Source: Notospermus geniculatus
Lineage: Eukaryota; Nemertea; Pilidiophora; Heteronemertea; Lineidae
Direction of reading: 5' to 3'
Length of the DNA: 64,000 nt
Assembly: GCA_002633025.1 (NCBI GenBank)
Contig: NMRB01000174.1
Span: forward strand, 336,127 to 400,126
Position numbers and translations under genes: made by a program. Shown one piece after another: positions 31,893-41,656 of the stretch (its first letter is position 1; each line of letters begins with the position of its first letter). The notes below the pieces were generated by a model. It ran no database searches and was not told the origin of the DNA. It saw only the letters and a list, made by a program, of their open reading frames with translations.

Positions 31893-34800
31893 TTATGAAT
31901 CTAACCCTCTCCATAACAATCTGTGATATCGGGGGTCTTTCGGATCCAGCTCTATTTGGCTAAACATCTCTTTTATGTCACCGACTAATCCAACTGTCCC
32001 TTGCCGAAACATGATCAAAATATCTGTTAAATCATTCTGCAGCTTAGGCCCCGCCAACATTTCGTCGTTCAGACTTTTTCCCGCATACTTCGCCGCACCA
32101 TCATACACAACCCGAACTTTCGTGGTCGCTCTATCCTCTCGCACTACTCCGAAGTGTGGCAGGTACCAACCGAATTCTCCTTGGTCTATAAGGGATGTCT
32201 CCTTGATGTATCCCTTCTTCAAGTTGTCATCTATAACTGTCTTATACTGTTCGGCAACAAGTGGCTTTCGGCTGAGGCTCGACTCCAGGCTTCTGAGACG
32301 TCTTTCGGCCATCTCTCGATTATCTGGCAATGAAGGTTGACCGTCCTTCCACGGAATGCTAACTTGATATCGGCCCTCATTGAACTGGATTGACTCGGTC
32401 AACTTTTTCAGGGCACTCTTCTCTTCCGGAGTGAAGGATTGATCGGTGTTTTGAGTTACAACATCCATGTTCCATAATCTTTTGAGCTCCTCATCAAACG
32501 ATATGTTTTCAGATATTCCATGGTATATTCTTGCGAAGTGCGACTGTGTTGTCTCATCGGTTGGTTCAATGGATCCTACACAGGTCCAGCCAAGGGGAGT
32601 CAATCGCGCTACTGGCTCTCCCTTTTTTCCGGCTCTCTCTTCCAGTGAACGGGTCAATTCAGGATGGTCTGATCCGATTATAACATCCACTCTCCTCTGA
32701 CCTGCTACCTTTGGGAATTCAATTCCTGCTAAGTGGGTCCAATTGCTTTTCAGTCTGGTCCAGTCTGGTGATTCTAGTCCCTCACAAAGTTTAGACAATG
32801 TCCTAGCTCCGATGCTGCATCTAGTCTTCCCATCCAGGCTCTCTAAGTTCACACTCACCAGTCCACTAGGCACAGTTGTCCCTTCATTCACCAGGGTAGC
32901 TATAGTTAAATCTCTGTCCTCTATTATAAGACCAAGTGACTTGACAACATCTGCCCTAACATATGATGAATCGGATCCATCGTCGAGAAATGCTGTCACT
33001 TTACGCTTGTGTTCACCTTTTCCTATGAGATATAAGGGGAGTAATCTAAGAGCCACTTTCGTCGGGATCACGCGGCCGTCTCTATCCATCCCAAACGAGT
33101 TATGCGATGTATCTTTTTTGGGGGCTGGATCCGTGCCACTTTCCTGTGATGGCTTTGGTTTCTCAGAATGCAAAGTACGATTGTGGGTCTTTTCACATCC
33201 ACTGACGCCGCACTTCGTACGCGACTCGCAATTCTTTCCTTGACGTCCAGTCCGCAGGCAACGATAGCAGATCTGGTTATCCTTGGCCATTTGCCAACGC
33301 TCATGGACTGATGCATCTGTCCATTTCTTGCATTTATATGTAGGATGCTTGTCACTGCACAGTGGACAGGTCGAGGTAGGTGCAGCTGACTGTGAACGCT
33401 GTTCTGGGGTTGGCTTCTTATTCCCCTGTTCTTTTTCTCTCTCCTTCTCGGGTGCCTTGCTAACTTCCTTTTGTGTTCCACTAGCATGTGCCTGGCTTTT
33501 ATTCGAACTCTTAAAGTCGCCCCGGCTCTTTTTTGAAGACGATGATGATAATCCCCGTTGACTCTGCTTCTTCAGTGGTTCTTTCAATTCAGCCATCTCC
33601 AAACGAATTGAGACCTGACGATTGAACCACTTCGCGAACGTAGCGAGACCATCAACACTCGATTGAGACAGTGTATCCTGGTATAGAACAAGCAGACGAT
33701 CGGGTATTTTCTGAAGTACTATGGTATATAGAGCAGAGACGCCTTGGAGTTCATGTCCTTGGCCAGCGTCCTTCAGTTTTGCGACGATATCGAATAACTT
33801 ATTCGCAAAATCAGCAAGTCCCTTTAGATTATCTTCTTTTAGGGGGTTAACGGCCATGATTGCATCAATGTGCTGTTGAATCAATCGTCTTGTTCCGCCG
33901 TAACGAGTTTCCAACTTCTCCAGCGCCATCTGGTATTGGACATCCGTATAGCCCAATTTCTGAACCAGTTCCAGTGGGGTACCCGACAAGCTCTTTTTCA
34001 GCATAATCATCTTGTATCTGACCGGCATCTTAGACTGGTTGACGAACACATCGAACTGCTCCCACCAGTCCTGATAATGTCCCCTCTCCCCCTCGAATAC
34101 GGGCAGCGAGGGCTTCGCCACCCCTTGGAAGAATTTCCTGGTTTCCGCGTCCTCTTTGACAGACGACTTCCTTGCCTGATGGGTAGATTTGGGTGTGGTA
34201 TCAGGTGGTTCTTCTGTCGGTGAACTTTCTCTCCTTTCACGCTTCTTCTTGGTGGAGTGTGACGCCAATCCCGATTCGACGCCCTCACGTTTCTGAGTCG
34301 ATGTAGCTTTCGGCAATATCCCCGTAAACGGTGTCTCAGGGAGCTCGGATTTCACTCTCCTAGTCTTAGCAATCTTGGGTATCTCTGTTTGATTCCACAA
34401 CTCAGTCTCTATTTTGGCTCTCTCAGCCTCATCCCGCTGTTTATTCAGCAACAGTTGTCTCTCTGCTTCCCGCAGTTGTCGTTCTTCCAGAAACCTCCGC
34501 TTCTCCTGAAGCACTCTCACTACCGCCAATTTGTACTTGATCTCGGCTTCCCTCGCTTTGACCGATCCTTCGTCAAATCCATCTTCATCATGGTCATCGA
34601 AGTTATCATCCTGGGGAGGTTCTGGCTTGACCGTAGGCTTGCTAATGTCCAACGGGTGAACCAACTGTGGAGATCTGTTTCCTGGTTCTGTTTTGCGGCA
34701 GAAACTATCTGGCTTCCCTTCATGCAAGTCCGAACGCCTCGATCGACCGTCATAGGTGGAAGGGGGCATTTCCGATGGTGCCTCATCAGCCCTGGCTTCA

Positions 34801-35198
34801 ATGTTTTCCGCAATACAGTCTTGATATTCTTCTATTTTTCTCTTGGTCTCGTTGAGGATGCGCTCCGTCTCTATTGCCTGAGGGGGTGCTTCCTCTACCA
34901 CTTCCAACAGCTTATCAGTTGCTTCTCTCAACTCTGAGAATGACTTCTCCATCCTCTGTCCTAGACGCTGTAAGGTGGATCGGCTGCCTCTTTCCGCGAT
35001 GATTTTATCCACCTTAGCGCAATAAGCATCGACATCACCAGTGATGAAACTTCTCCTGGTACAGAGGCGTTCCACTCTTGATGACTCACTCGTGGTCGAG
35101 GCCGACTCATGGAACCGCTCCACCACGAAATCCCTCAGGTGGCCTGGCAACCTGGTATGCCGCTTAGGTCTGGTGTCAGATCTGTCCAAAAATGCCAT
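31893..35198 (-). pseudogene. BEL gag, protease and N-terminal RT
   Basis: From the ATG at 35198 (MAFLDRSDTRPKRH) the product has a charged coiled-coil N-terminus, an acidic segment and a gag core (FEGERGHYQDWWEQFDVFVN). Cysteine-rich knuckles follow (CPLCSDKHPTYKC, CYRCLRTGRQGKNC). Then comes an aspartic protease with FLDDGSDSSYV and the A17-type downstream region (GSDHPELTRSLEE). The start of RT follows (FGWYLPHFGVVRED, KVRVVYDGAAKYAGKSLND). Gag packages the RNA and the protease cuts the polyprotein. The frame is open for more than 1,100 codons and stops at LWRGLDS near 31893, where a frame shift separates it from the YMDD part. Confidence 0.92.
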
Positions 35199-35364
35199 CC
35201 TTGGATCAATATGTAACGAATAGCCAATCTGTGTTCCTATACGATTCCTGAACAAAGATGGGTTCCAACTCGGACCAGTTACGATTTCAGGTCACAAGTT
35301 CGATGAAAGGCGAGTATACAACAACAGTCGCTCAAATCAATGATCCCGAAGTGCAACAACAATC

Positions 35365-35603
35365 TTGAGCCAGGCTCGATCCGACTACAAGATTGAGTTG
35401 CCTGATCCTGACAAGAACATAGACAGACAGACTCCAAAAATCCTGAATGATTCCATAGATCCCGAGCGATTCCGCGAAATTGGAGTGGTTCCGAAAATCA
35501 TTAATGAATCCAAAGGTCCGTACAATTCCAAAATCCTAAATGACTACAAAATCCTATGTGCTTCCGAGATCCCTAATTACTCCGAGATCCTGTGTGATTC
35601 TGA
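35365..35603. repeat. Degenerate short tandem repeats upstream of gag
   Basis: Diverged units of about 20 bp resembling ATTCCAAAAATCCTGAATGA repeat across the spacer between the SGNH-like ORF and gag. Confidence 0.6.
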
Positions 35604-36228
35604 TTAGTTCAGTAGCTCCTCACACTTGGCGAGTCCTCTCACCAACGCTCTGCGAACGCTGAAATGATATAGCCTTAATCCGTCGGAAGAGGTAACATGA
35701 ATGTCATCGCAAGAGATCCTTGTACTCAAGTTCAACAAGATTGATCGATCGTGCTTGCAAACAAGGATATTTGGGCGAATTCGCTGCAGATATCGTATTC
35801 GGCGGTTGTATATTCCACGATGTATGTCGAACATATTCTGCTGAGTCCCCGTGCGTCTCCTCTGAACAACCTCAAAAAGTACTATGTACCTCACTGACGT
35901 ACCCAGTAAAATGTCATCGCACAGGTCGCTAACACGCCAGGACAATTCTCTCCCATGTACTCCATTGGCTAGATCATTAGTCCCAATTTCCAACAAGAGC
36001 ACCTCTGGTTTCAGTCGGTCAACCTGGTGTTGGATAAAAATTCTCCCTTGCCGATTTGCACTGAGTCCACTAACTCCTTGTAGGAATACTGAATTTCCTC
36101 GCCTCAGTCCAAAACTGGAATGAAATTCCCTCTCTGAACCGACGTACTCTCTCGGGTTGTTGTAAAAAAAACTCAAGATCCCTCCTGTATTGTCTGACAA
36201 ACGAATGTCCACAGATCAGTATCTTCAT
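35604..36228 (-). pseudogene. SGNH/GDSL-hydrolase-like ORF carried in the BEL 5' region
   Basis: It starts at an ATG 80 bp after the 5' LTR (MKILICGHSFVRQYRRD) and ends 350 bp before gag. The SGNH blocks are in order: block I GHSFV, block II GVSGLS, block III LLEIGTNDL (G-x-x-D type) and a terminal D-x-x-H block, CDDIHV. The first 21 residues and the remainder are in frames that differ by one base, and they meet at a T8 run at about 36164-36171. That is the only break seen. The family hydrolyses esters, and related esterase domains occur in ORF1 of some CR1 elements. Finding one in the leader of a BEL element is unusual. It could be a captured gene or an element-specific accessory protein. 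Confidence 0.78.
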
Positions 36229-36285
36229 TATCTGATTCTAGCTATTCTGCCTACTATATCGTCAGTAACCTGTCCGGTTCCGTAG

Positions 36286-36305
36286 TAATCCGGCTCGATG
36301 GACCA
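36286..36305 (-). promoter_or_regulatory. BEL primer-binding site, tRNA-Tyr-like
   Basis: Two bases after the 5' LTR the minus strand reads TGGTCCATCGAGCCGGATTA. It starts with the TGG that pairs with tRNA CCA and resembles the complement of a tRNA-Tyr 3' end, with one or two differences. Confidence 0.65.
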
Positions 36306-36307
36306 TG

Positions 36308-37118
36308 TGTCACGACGAGCTAAGCAAAATGAGGACTGTATAGTATAATTTACTAACCTCTATATTCGATCCTTGATAACGACGCTCGACTCATGGACTG
36401 GCTCCACTCCGCAGGATGCTATATCCTCTTGTCGAAGGCTCCACAGAGTCCTTAGCACCAGCAGTTCAGAATGATAATTATGAAACCCGCTTGGTTGTTG
36501 AAACGAAATAAATGCAATGTTCCAAATTCCCTTGGAATAACGAATCACGAATTTCCGAATGAATTGATGATGATACAGTAAGGATTGAATGAGATTATCG
36601 TTTTCTCACACACTAACACGAGACAAGCAACACATCCAAGAAACGAAAACTGAATAATGATGATAATAATCACATCCTCGACGGGAAGAACAGTACCTGA
36701 ATAAGGCGCTATCCCATTCGAGGTTCCAACATTAAACGATGATTGATGCACATGAACAATGTACAGGCACCCAGAGGCAAGACGCCTTCCACGTGATGCA
36801 GAAACTCCAAAGATAAATGAATAAAAATACGATAATCCAAAAGGTGAAAGTTAGATCCAAACGTTTATATACAACGATGAAATCTCAAATTATCCGAAAT
36901 TGAACTTATGACAATCGATGATGCCGAAATCTGTTCGATATCCGCAGATTTTGGAAGCTGATTGAGGGAAAACGTGTCCTCACTCTCAAGTCTAGTTGTG
37001 GCTTCATCTATACCTTTTTTTTTACTACGACAGGTCTCAGTCTCATTAACCAGTTTCTCATCCGACCCCAAACTTGTCCATCAATGTTGTCTTCGAGGTC
37101 GATTGAGACGCCTGAACA
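36308..37118 (-). repeat. BEL 5' LTR (811 bp)
   Basis: Same borders as the copy at 27398-28180. It carries an additional 28-30 bp around 36565-36593 that the other LTR lacks. Confidence 0.95.
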
Positions 37119-37537
37119 AGTGGCGTTTCTGATATTCCTGTTATAGCTTTAAGTTTTCTGTCGTTGGACTGGCGTAACAGAGTTTGAGCTGGTGTTTCAG
37201 ATTCTCTGGATTTAGTTGTACGTTGTCTATTCTTGGACTGACGCAGCAATGTTTCTTCTAGTGTTTCGTTTGCACGCGCTTTGGCCTTGCGAATTGCATC
37301 ATTCGTTTTTATAATCTTAGCAGGAATTGTATCTATTTCAGATAAATTCCTGCGTTTGCCTTTGTTTACTTTTACCTTTTCAGTTTGTGAGATCATCGTA
37401 GAAACTGCACGTTGATTGGCCTTCGTTTTTCTGTCTTGCTCTAAACGTTTATTTCTCTGTTCAGAACTTTGTGAGGCTCTATATCGGCGCTGTCGCTCAC
37501 GAGCTTTTTCCCGTTTTTCTTCGGCGGTCATTGGCAT
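37119..37537 (-). pseudogene. Helitron protein N-terminus, split off by BEL
   Basis: It starts at ATG (MPMTAEEKREKARERQRRYR) and is highly basic. It enters the 23-residue repeat region with ETLEETLLRQSKNRQR and ESETPAQTLLRQSNDRK. The Helitron frame stops at 37119, where BEL begins; beyond AGTGG the codons are LTR sequence. The other half of the interrupted repeat resumes at 27397. Confidence 0.85.
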
Positions 37538-37612
37538 TTTTGTGATATTGTTCTGTTGTGTTCTGCTTCAATAGCTTTTTCACGTTCTGACGTCATGTCA
37601 AGTAGTCATTAA

Positions 37613-37765
37613 ATATGCTCGTCTAACGTCCAGCAGACAATAGATGTGCTCGTTTAACGTCCAGCAGACAATAGATGTGCTCGTTTAACGTCCAGCAGAC
37701 AATAGATTTGCTCGTTTAACGTCCAGCAGACAATATATTTGCTCGTTTAACGTCCAGTACACGAA
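37613..37765. repeat. 31-bp minisatellite, five units
   Basis: The unit is GCTCGTTTAACGTCCAGCAG plus ACAATAGATGT, with an exact 31-base period at 37624, 37655 and 37686. It lies just upstream of the Helitron start. Confidence 0.93.
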
Positions 37766-38269
37766 CAAAATCCTCACTAAATGTGAAGTAAACGATCCAC
37801 AAGCTGTCTAACAGACAGTTTGTTTAACGAACAGAAGAACAACTGCTGTTCGTTTACGTCCTTAGGAGGACAACTGTGCTAGTTTAACACTTGTACTGCA
37901 CAGACCCAGTGAACAAGGTACTAGTACCTTGTACTGTTGTAGATCAGTGACCAGACAAACGGAACAGGTAAAATACACACCTGAGCAATCACGTTATTCA
38001 GCGATGAATGGTGTGATCAATATTGAATGCTCAACAAGCCAAAGCTTTCGCAAATAAATAAATGTACACTTCATTGCACAATGAAGGAGGTTTACGAATG
38101 AAACGTGCATAACTTGTCATGTCTCACTATACTGTATAATAGGGCAAACAATGGGGCCATTTTCAAAAAGGTGACCACCGCCCGATTAAGGGTGTTTAGC
38201 CTAATCACCGTACAAATTCTGCACTACACAGGTTAAAGGCCCAGAAAACTATTGTCTGATGTCTTAAGG
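37766..38269. other. No supported feature
   Basis: Contains GTTTAACG-like echoes of the minisatellite up to about 37890, then unremarkable sequence. A clear Helitron 5' terminus could not be placed. Confidence 0.5.
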
Positions 38270-38422
38270 CCCGAACCCACTGACGCGTTTTCACGCAGCG
38301 GGGAAACGCACCGGCAGAAAATGCTTTGTTAAAAGGCAGCGGACCGAGAAAATAACAAAAGATTTGTCGGGCAGTGATGAAACCGCGGCGGCAAAACGCG
38401 ACAGTGGGTTCAGGCCTTTATG
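38270..38422. repeat. MITE of the AAAGGCCCG family
   Basis: It starts AAGGCCCGAACCCACTGACG and ends GCGACAGTGGGTTCAGGCCTT. The interior AAAATAACAAAAGATTTG is shared with 38617-38754. Confidence 0.75.
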
Positions 38423-38486
38423 GTGATTCACCAGATGTGTTTACCCGCAGGATAATCACACGCGTCTAACTATCCTGCGTCGAAAG

Positions 38487-38616
38487 CCGGTGACAGACTA
38501 GCGCGACGCCGCGCGGAGCTAAGCGTTTTCTTTGGTGTTTTCAGGCACCACTGAGCGCAAAAACACAAAAGAAAACGCGTCGCTCCGCGTAGCGTACGCA
38601 CTAGTCTGTCACCGCC
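38487..38616. repeat. MITE T2, first copy
   Basis: The ends are CCGGTGACAGACTAGCGCG and CGCACTAGTCTGTCACCGCC, with TTAA on the right. The interior holds GAAAACGC and GCGTTTTC arms. Confidence 0.85.
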
Positions 38617-38754
38617 TTAAAGGCCCGTTTCCACAGAAGCGGTAGCGTGAGTGTTTTCACGCTTCGCCCATTGTTTGGAAGCAGAGCGGCGGAAAATAAC
38701 AAAAGATTTGACGCATCACGCAGCGTGAAACGCGTCTGTGGAAACGAGCCTTAA
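38617..38754. mobile_element. MITE T1 flanked by TTAA
   Basis: It lies between TTAA at 38617 and TTAA at 38751. The ends AGGCCCGTTTCCACAGAAGC and CGTCTGTGGAAACGAGCC are inverted. A related copy is at 51681-51811. Confidence 0.85.
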
Positions 38755-38907
38755 AGGCGGTGACAGACTAGTGCGTACGCGACGCGGAGCGACGCGTTTT
38801 CGTTTGTGTTTTTGCGCTCCACTGCACATGGTGCTCAGTGGTGCCTGAAAACACAAAAGAAAACGCTTAGCTCCGCGCGGCGTCGCGCTAGTCTGTCACC
38901 GCCTTAA
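38755..38907. mobile_element. MITE T2, second copy, inverted, sharing TTAA
   Basis: It reads AGGCGGTGACAGACTAGTGC to GCGCTAGTCTGTCACCGCC with TTAA at 38904. It is an inverted copy of 38487-38616 and shares its left TTAA with MITE T1. Confidence 0.87.
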
Positions 38908-39205
38908 AGGTGGTGACAGACTAGCGTGTGCGTCCCCGCGCGTAAGCGAAGCAGCACGTACGCGAAGCAGCGAAAAACGCAGGACCTTGACAGACTAGTG
39001 CGTTCATCGCGCGGGGCGTGTATTGTATGAAATCACGCATCTGAAAATTGTTGAATAGGGCATTTGAATTCAAGCCTCCCTTTCAGTATCGATTTCCATA
39101 TAAGGTCAGCATAGCGAGCGCGCATTGCGTAAAAATCGCTCGGCCAGTTGATCGTGTGAGGAACAACGCGTAGCCTCGCTTCGCGCACGCTGTAGTCTGT
39201 CACGT
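38908..39205. repeat. MITE T2 relative, diverged, overlapping the end of the transposase-like ORF
   Basis: It starts AGGTGGTGACAGACTAGCGT. It has an internal TTGACAGACTAGTGCG and ends near GTAGTCTGTCACG at 39188-39205. The last 30-35 codons of the ORF at 39106 are read from this element. Confidence 0.6.
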
Positions 39206-41448
39206 ATGAAGGAAATGCATAGAAAGTGATCGAGAGTTGTATCTATTTGTTTGAGTGGACTTGATTTGCAGGTGCGAGAGTTATGTCCAGACCTTTTTCC
39301 ACATTTCGAGCAAACCATGGAGTATTTCAATTTTCTTTTAAAAGGCGCCAATGCCTTCAGTCTGTGCTGTCTTTGGATAACCTGCTTGAGGGCCTCATTC
39401 CCTTTGTGGGATGTCCCCCGGAAGTACCACACTGTCACTCTATCGTTGAGTTTCTCTATTCCCTGTTGGTTGAAGGAAGAGATGTCCTTGTGGAGGCGAA
39501 GTGATTCATGGACATGCATGGCAAGGATATGCATATATGGTGTTGTGTCTTTTGTTGGGTAGACCGAAGTGAAGTTTTTGACCCACTCTTTTGCATTGGC
39601 CTCAAACGTGAGAATTTCAGATTCTGTGAACTTTTTCTTAAGATCACACACCAACTTGTAAAATGATGACCACAGAAGCTGTATGATATCATGCTTTGGG
39701 TGCCAAGGTAATATCTGATCAATCTTAATTGCAGGCAGAAGTTTCAAATAATCTGGCCCATTCAAGTCCCTGTAACAAAACTTCTTTGTTTCTTTGTCAA
39801 CATAAAACGAGAAGTTCTCGATACCCAAACTTTTGAGATACTTTTCGAAAGCACTAATGTGGGTCTGGGAATTTTTCTTTGAAGCCTTTTCAACATTGTC
39901 TTTCCTCCTCAGCTCTGACACAACATGACCAAACAGCTGGTCAGAAATTCTCAACAGAAGATGTAATGTATCTGGAACTACATTAACTAATGGTATAAAA
40001 TCAAACAATGGGGTATGTGCACAGTTGTACTTTTTGCCTTTTGATTTGGACATGGTGTCTATTTCCTCAACAGTTCGGGCACCCTGGCTCTGATCTAACA
40101 TAGACCACTGTTTTGACATGTCAAATCGTTCACTCGCTGGACATTTGCACCATACACAGCTATATGTGCATCCACAGCTATCTATGCCACTTACCACATT
40201 CAAAAATTTCAAGTCCCCACCCAGATAGTAAACTATTTTATACTCCTTTCCGTTAACTTCTAACAATTTCAGGTCCCTTGCTTCAGCAATTACATCAGCT
40301 AGTGCTACTTTGAGAGAATCATATTTCTCAGGAGCCTTGAAAATTGCTAAGATATGATTTCCCTCCACACTTTTGTGAACAACTTCTTCAAGAATACTAA
40401 AGGCAAAGTTTACAAGATGGAGACTTTTCCCCACTCTGGTACCATCACCAGTCAACTTTATATGTATGGTATCATTCTCTATAGGACATGGACTTGTCTC
40501 ATCAGACAGAAGGGAACTGATCCTCCCCATGAGGGTTTCCTTGAAACTAACCTGGACTCCATCAATGGGGGGTGGGGTAGGTTTGATGTTAACTGTGGCA
40601 TTCAGTTCTTTCAACCGGGTGAACAATTGGTGCGATCGAGGCAAAGCTTTGGAAACCATGGCCATCTCATGAAATGCTGCATTGGGAATACTGAACTTAT
40701 CTTTTATGTACAGAAGTGAGTTGACCTCATCAAGTTGGCTGTCAGGTATATCCTTATCTATGTCACTGGATTTCCCATCACTTTCAGCATCATTCAAAAT
40801 GAACTTGACAATTTGACCATTGTCTTTTTGCACTCTCACACTCAATGGGGTAACAGACATGAGGCCTAAAAACATTAGGGAGTCCCTGACCATATTTTCA
40901 AGCTCTTTTCCATGTCTGTATTGTGTAGCCCGACTATACTTTGCCTTATTTTTCTTTTTCAACCGCCAACCAGGTTTCAGAAGCCTTGCACTCAAAACTG
41001 TAATTCTGCTTTCAAGACTTCTAATTTTGTCTTCAAGTAATGAATGAGATTTTTTCAATTCACAAAATTCATGCTCTAACTTTGCTCTTTTGGCCTTTTC
41101 AGCACTTAACTCCCGCTGTAATTTTCTTTTGAGGGGAGTAACACTTGAAAAATACAATTCGATGCTGTACACCTGCTTCTTCCAGGCATCAGTCAGTCGT
41201 GACTTTGGTTTACCCCCTTTTGCCTTCTTGTATGCAGAATTAAGTCTGCTGAGTTTGGACTGCAAAGGGCAAATAGACCTTGAAAGGTCAACTGAATTTA
41301 TGTCCAAGTGGTTCAATTTGCAAACATCTTCAATGACAGAATTACAGAGCTCTTCAGTGACACAGTATTCATGCCTCTTTAAATGCTCAAACAACCAAAT
41401 GTTGTGTACCTCAATAGATTTAGAGTTGCTAAAATCTGAATTGCCCAT
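39106..41448 (-). CDS. Transposase-like protein, 780 residues, intact
   Basis: Open from ATG at 41448 to 39106 without a break. The N-terminal third is basic, with a strong coiled coil at about residues 105-160 (ELSAEKAKRAKLEHEFCELK). The middle holds GDGTRVG, LGGDLKFLNVV and a Cys-rich CTYSCVWCKC. Further on come NVVPDTLHLLLRISD and SFNQQGIEKLNDRV, then a zinc knuckle CSKCGKRSGHNSRTC near the C-terminus. The D (GDGT), D (GGDLKF) and E (QGIEKLND) positions could form a DDE triad. That, the knuckle and the single exon suggest a DNA transposase of an unclassified family. I recall similar proteins in sponges and cnidarians but cannot name the superfamily. The last residues come from an inserted MITE, so the natural C-terminus is changed. 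Confidence 0.65.
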   Translation of the reverse strand: MGNSDFSNSKSIEVHNIWLFEHLKRHEYCVTEELCNSVIEDVCKLNHLDINSVDLSRSICPLQSKLSRLNSAYKKAKGGKPKSRLTDAWKKQVYSIELYFSSVTPLKRKLQRELSAEKAKRAKLEHEFCELKKSHSLLEDKIRSLESRITVLSARLLKPGWRLKKKNKAKYSRATQYRHGKELENMVRDSLMFLGLMSVTPLSVRVQKDNGQIVKFILNDAESDGKSSDIDKDIPDSQLDEVNSLLYIKDKFSIPNAAFHEMAMVSKALPRSHQLFTRLKELNATVNIKPTPPPIDGVQVSFKETLMGRISSLLSDETSPCPIENDTIHIKLTGDGTRVGKSLHLVNFAFSILEEVVHKSVEGNHILAIFKAPEKYDSLKVALADVIAEARDLKLLEVNGKEYKIVYYLGGDLKFLNVVSGIDSCGCTYSCVWCKCPASERFDMSKQWSMLDQSQGARTVEEIDTMSKSKGKKYNCAHTPLFDFIPLVNVVPDTLHLLLRISDQLFGHVVSELRRKDNVEKASKKNSQTHISAFEKYLKSLGIENFSFYVDKETKKFCYRDLNGPDYLKLLPAIKIDQILPWHPKHDIIQLLWSSFYKLVCDLKKKFTESEILTFEANAKEWVKNFTSVYPTKDTTPYMHILAMHVHESLRLHKDISSFNQQGIEKLNDRVTVWYFRGTSHKGNEALKQVIQRQHRLKALAPFKRKLKYSMVCSKCGKRSGHNSRTCKSSPLKQIDTTLDHFLCISFIRDRLQRARSEATRCSSHDQLAERFLRNARSLC

Positions 41449-41656
41449 GACTTTATAACTCAAACATCACAAGAAAATAGAATTACATGTGTACTGTTAG
41501 GCATAGACAACCAATACAGGAAGTGATAAGAATGAATGACAACACAATCAACTAAAATGTACATGACAATGGACAATGATAAAAAATGAAGGTGCCAGTA
41601 GGTTTGTTTTACTGAAGTGAACATGACCTGAATCCAGTGTACATGACCGGAGGAAT

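Larger units (their letters stand above)
27393..37123 (-). mobile_element. BEL/Pao LTR retrotransposon, 9.7 kb, inserted in Helitron
   Basis: The element spans 27398-37118, flanked by the perfect 5-bp duplication AGTGG (27393-27397 and 37119-37123). It lies on the minus strand: 5' LTR 37118-36308, primer site, SGNH-like ORF, gag, A17-type protease, RT with YMDD, RNase H, DD35E integrase, purine tract and 3' LTR 28180-27398. The domain order protease-RT-RNase H-integrase and the 5-bp duplication are those of BEL/Pao. The LTRs are almost identical apart from one 28-30-bp indel and a T-run difference, so insertion is recent relative to the Helitron. Coding frames are broken at several single points. 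Confidence 0.95.

Noticed and set aside
37613-37765. CRISPR-like array
   Set aside because: The units are contiguous with no unique spacers, in a eukaryotic context; it is a minisatellite.
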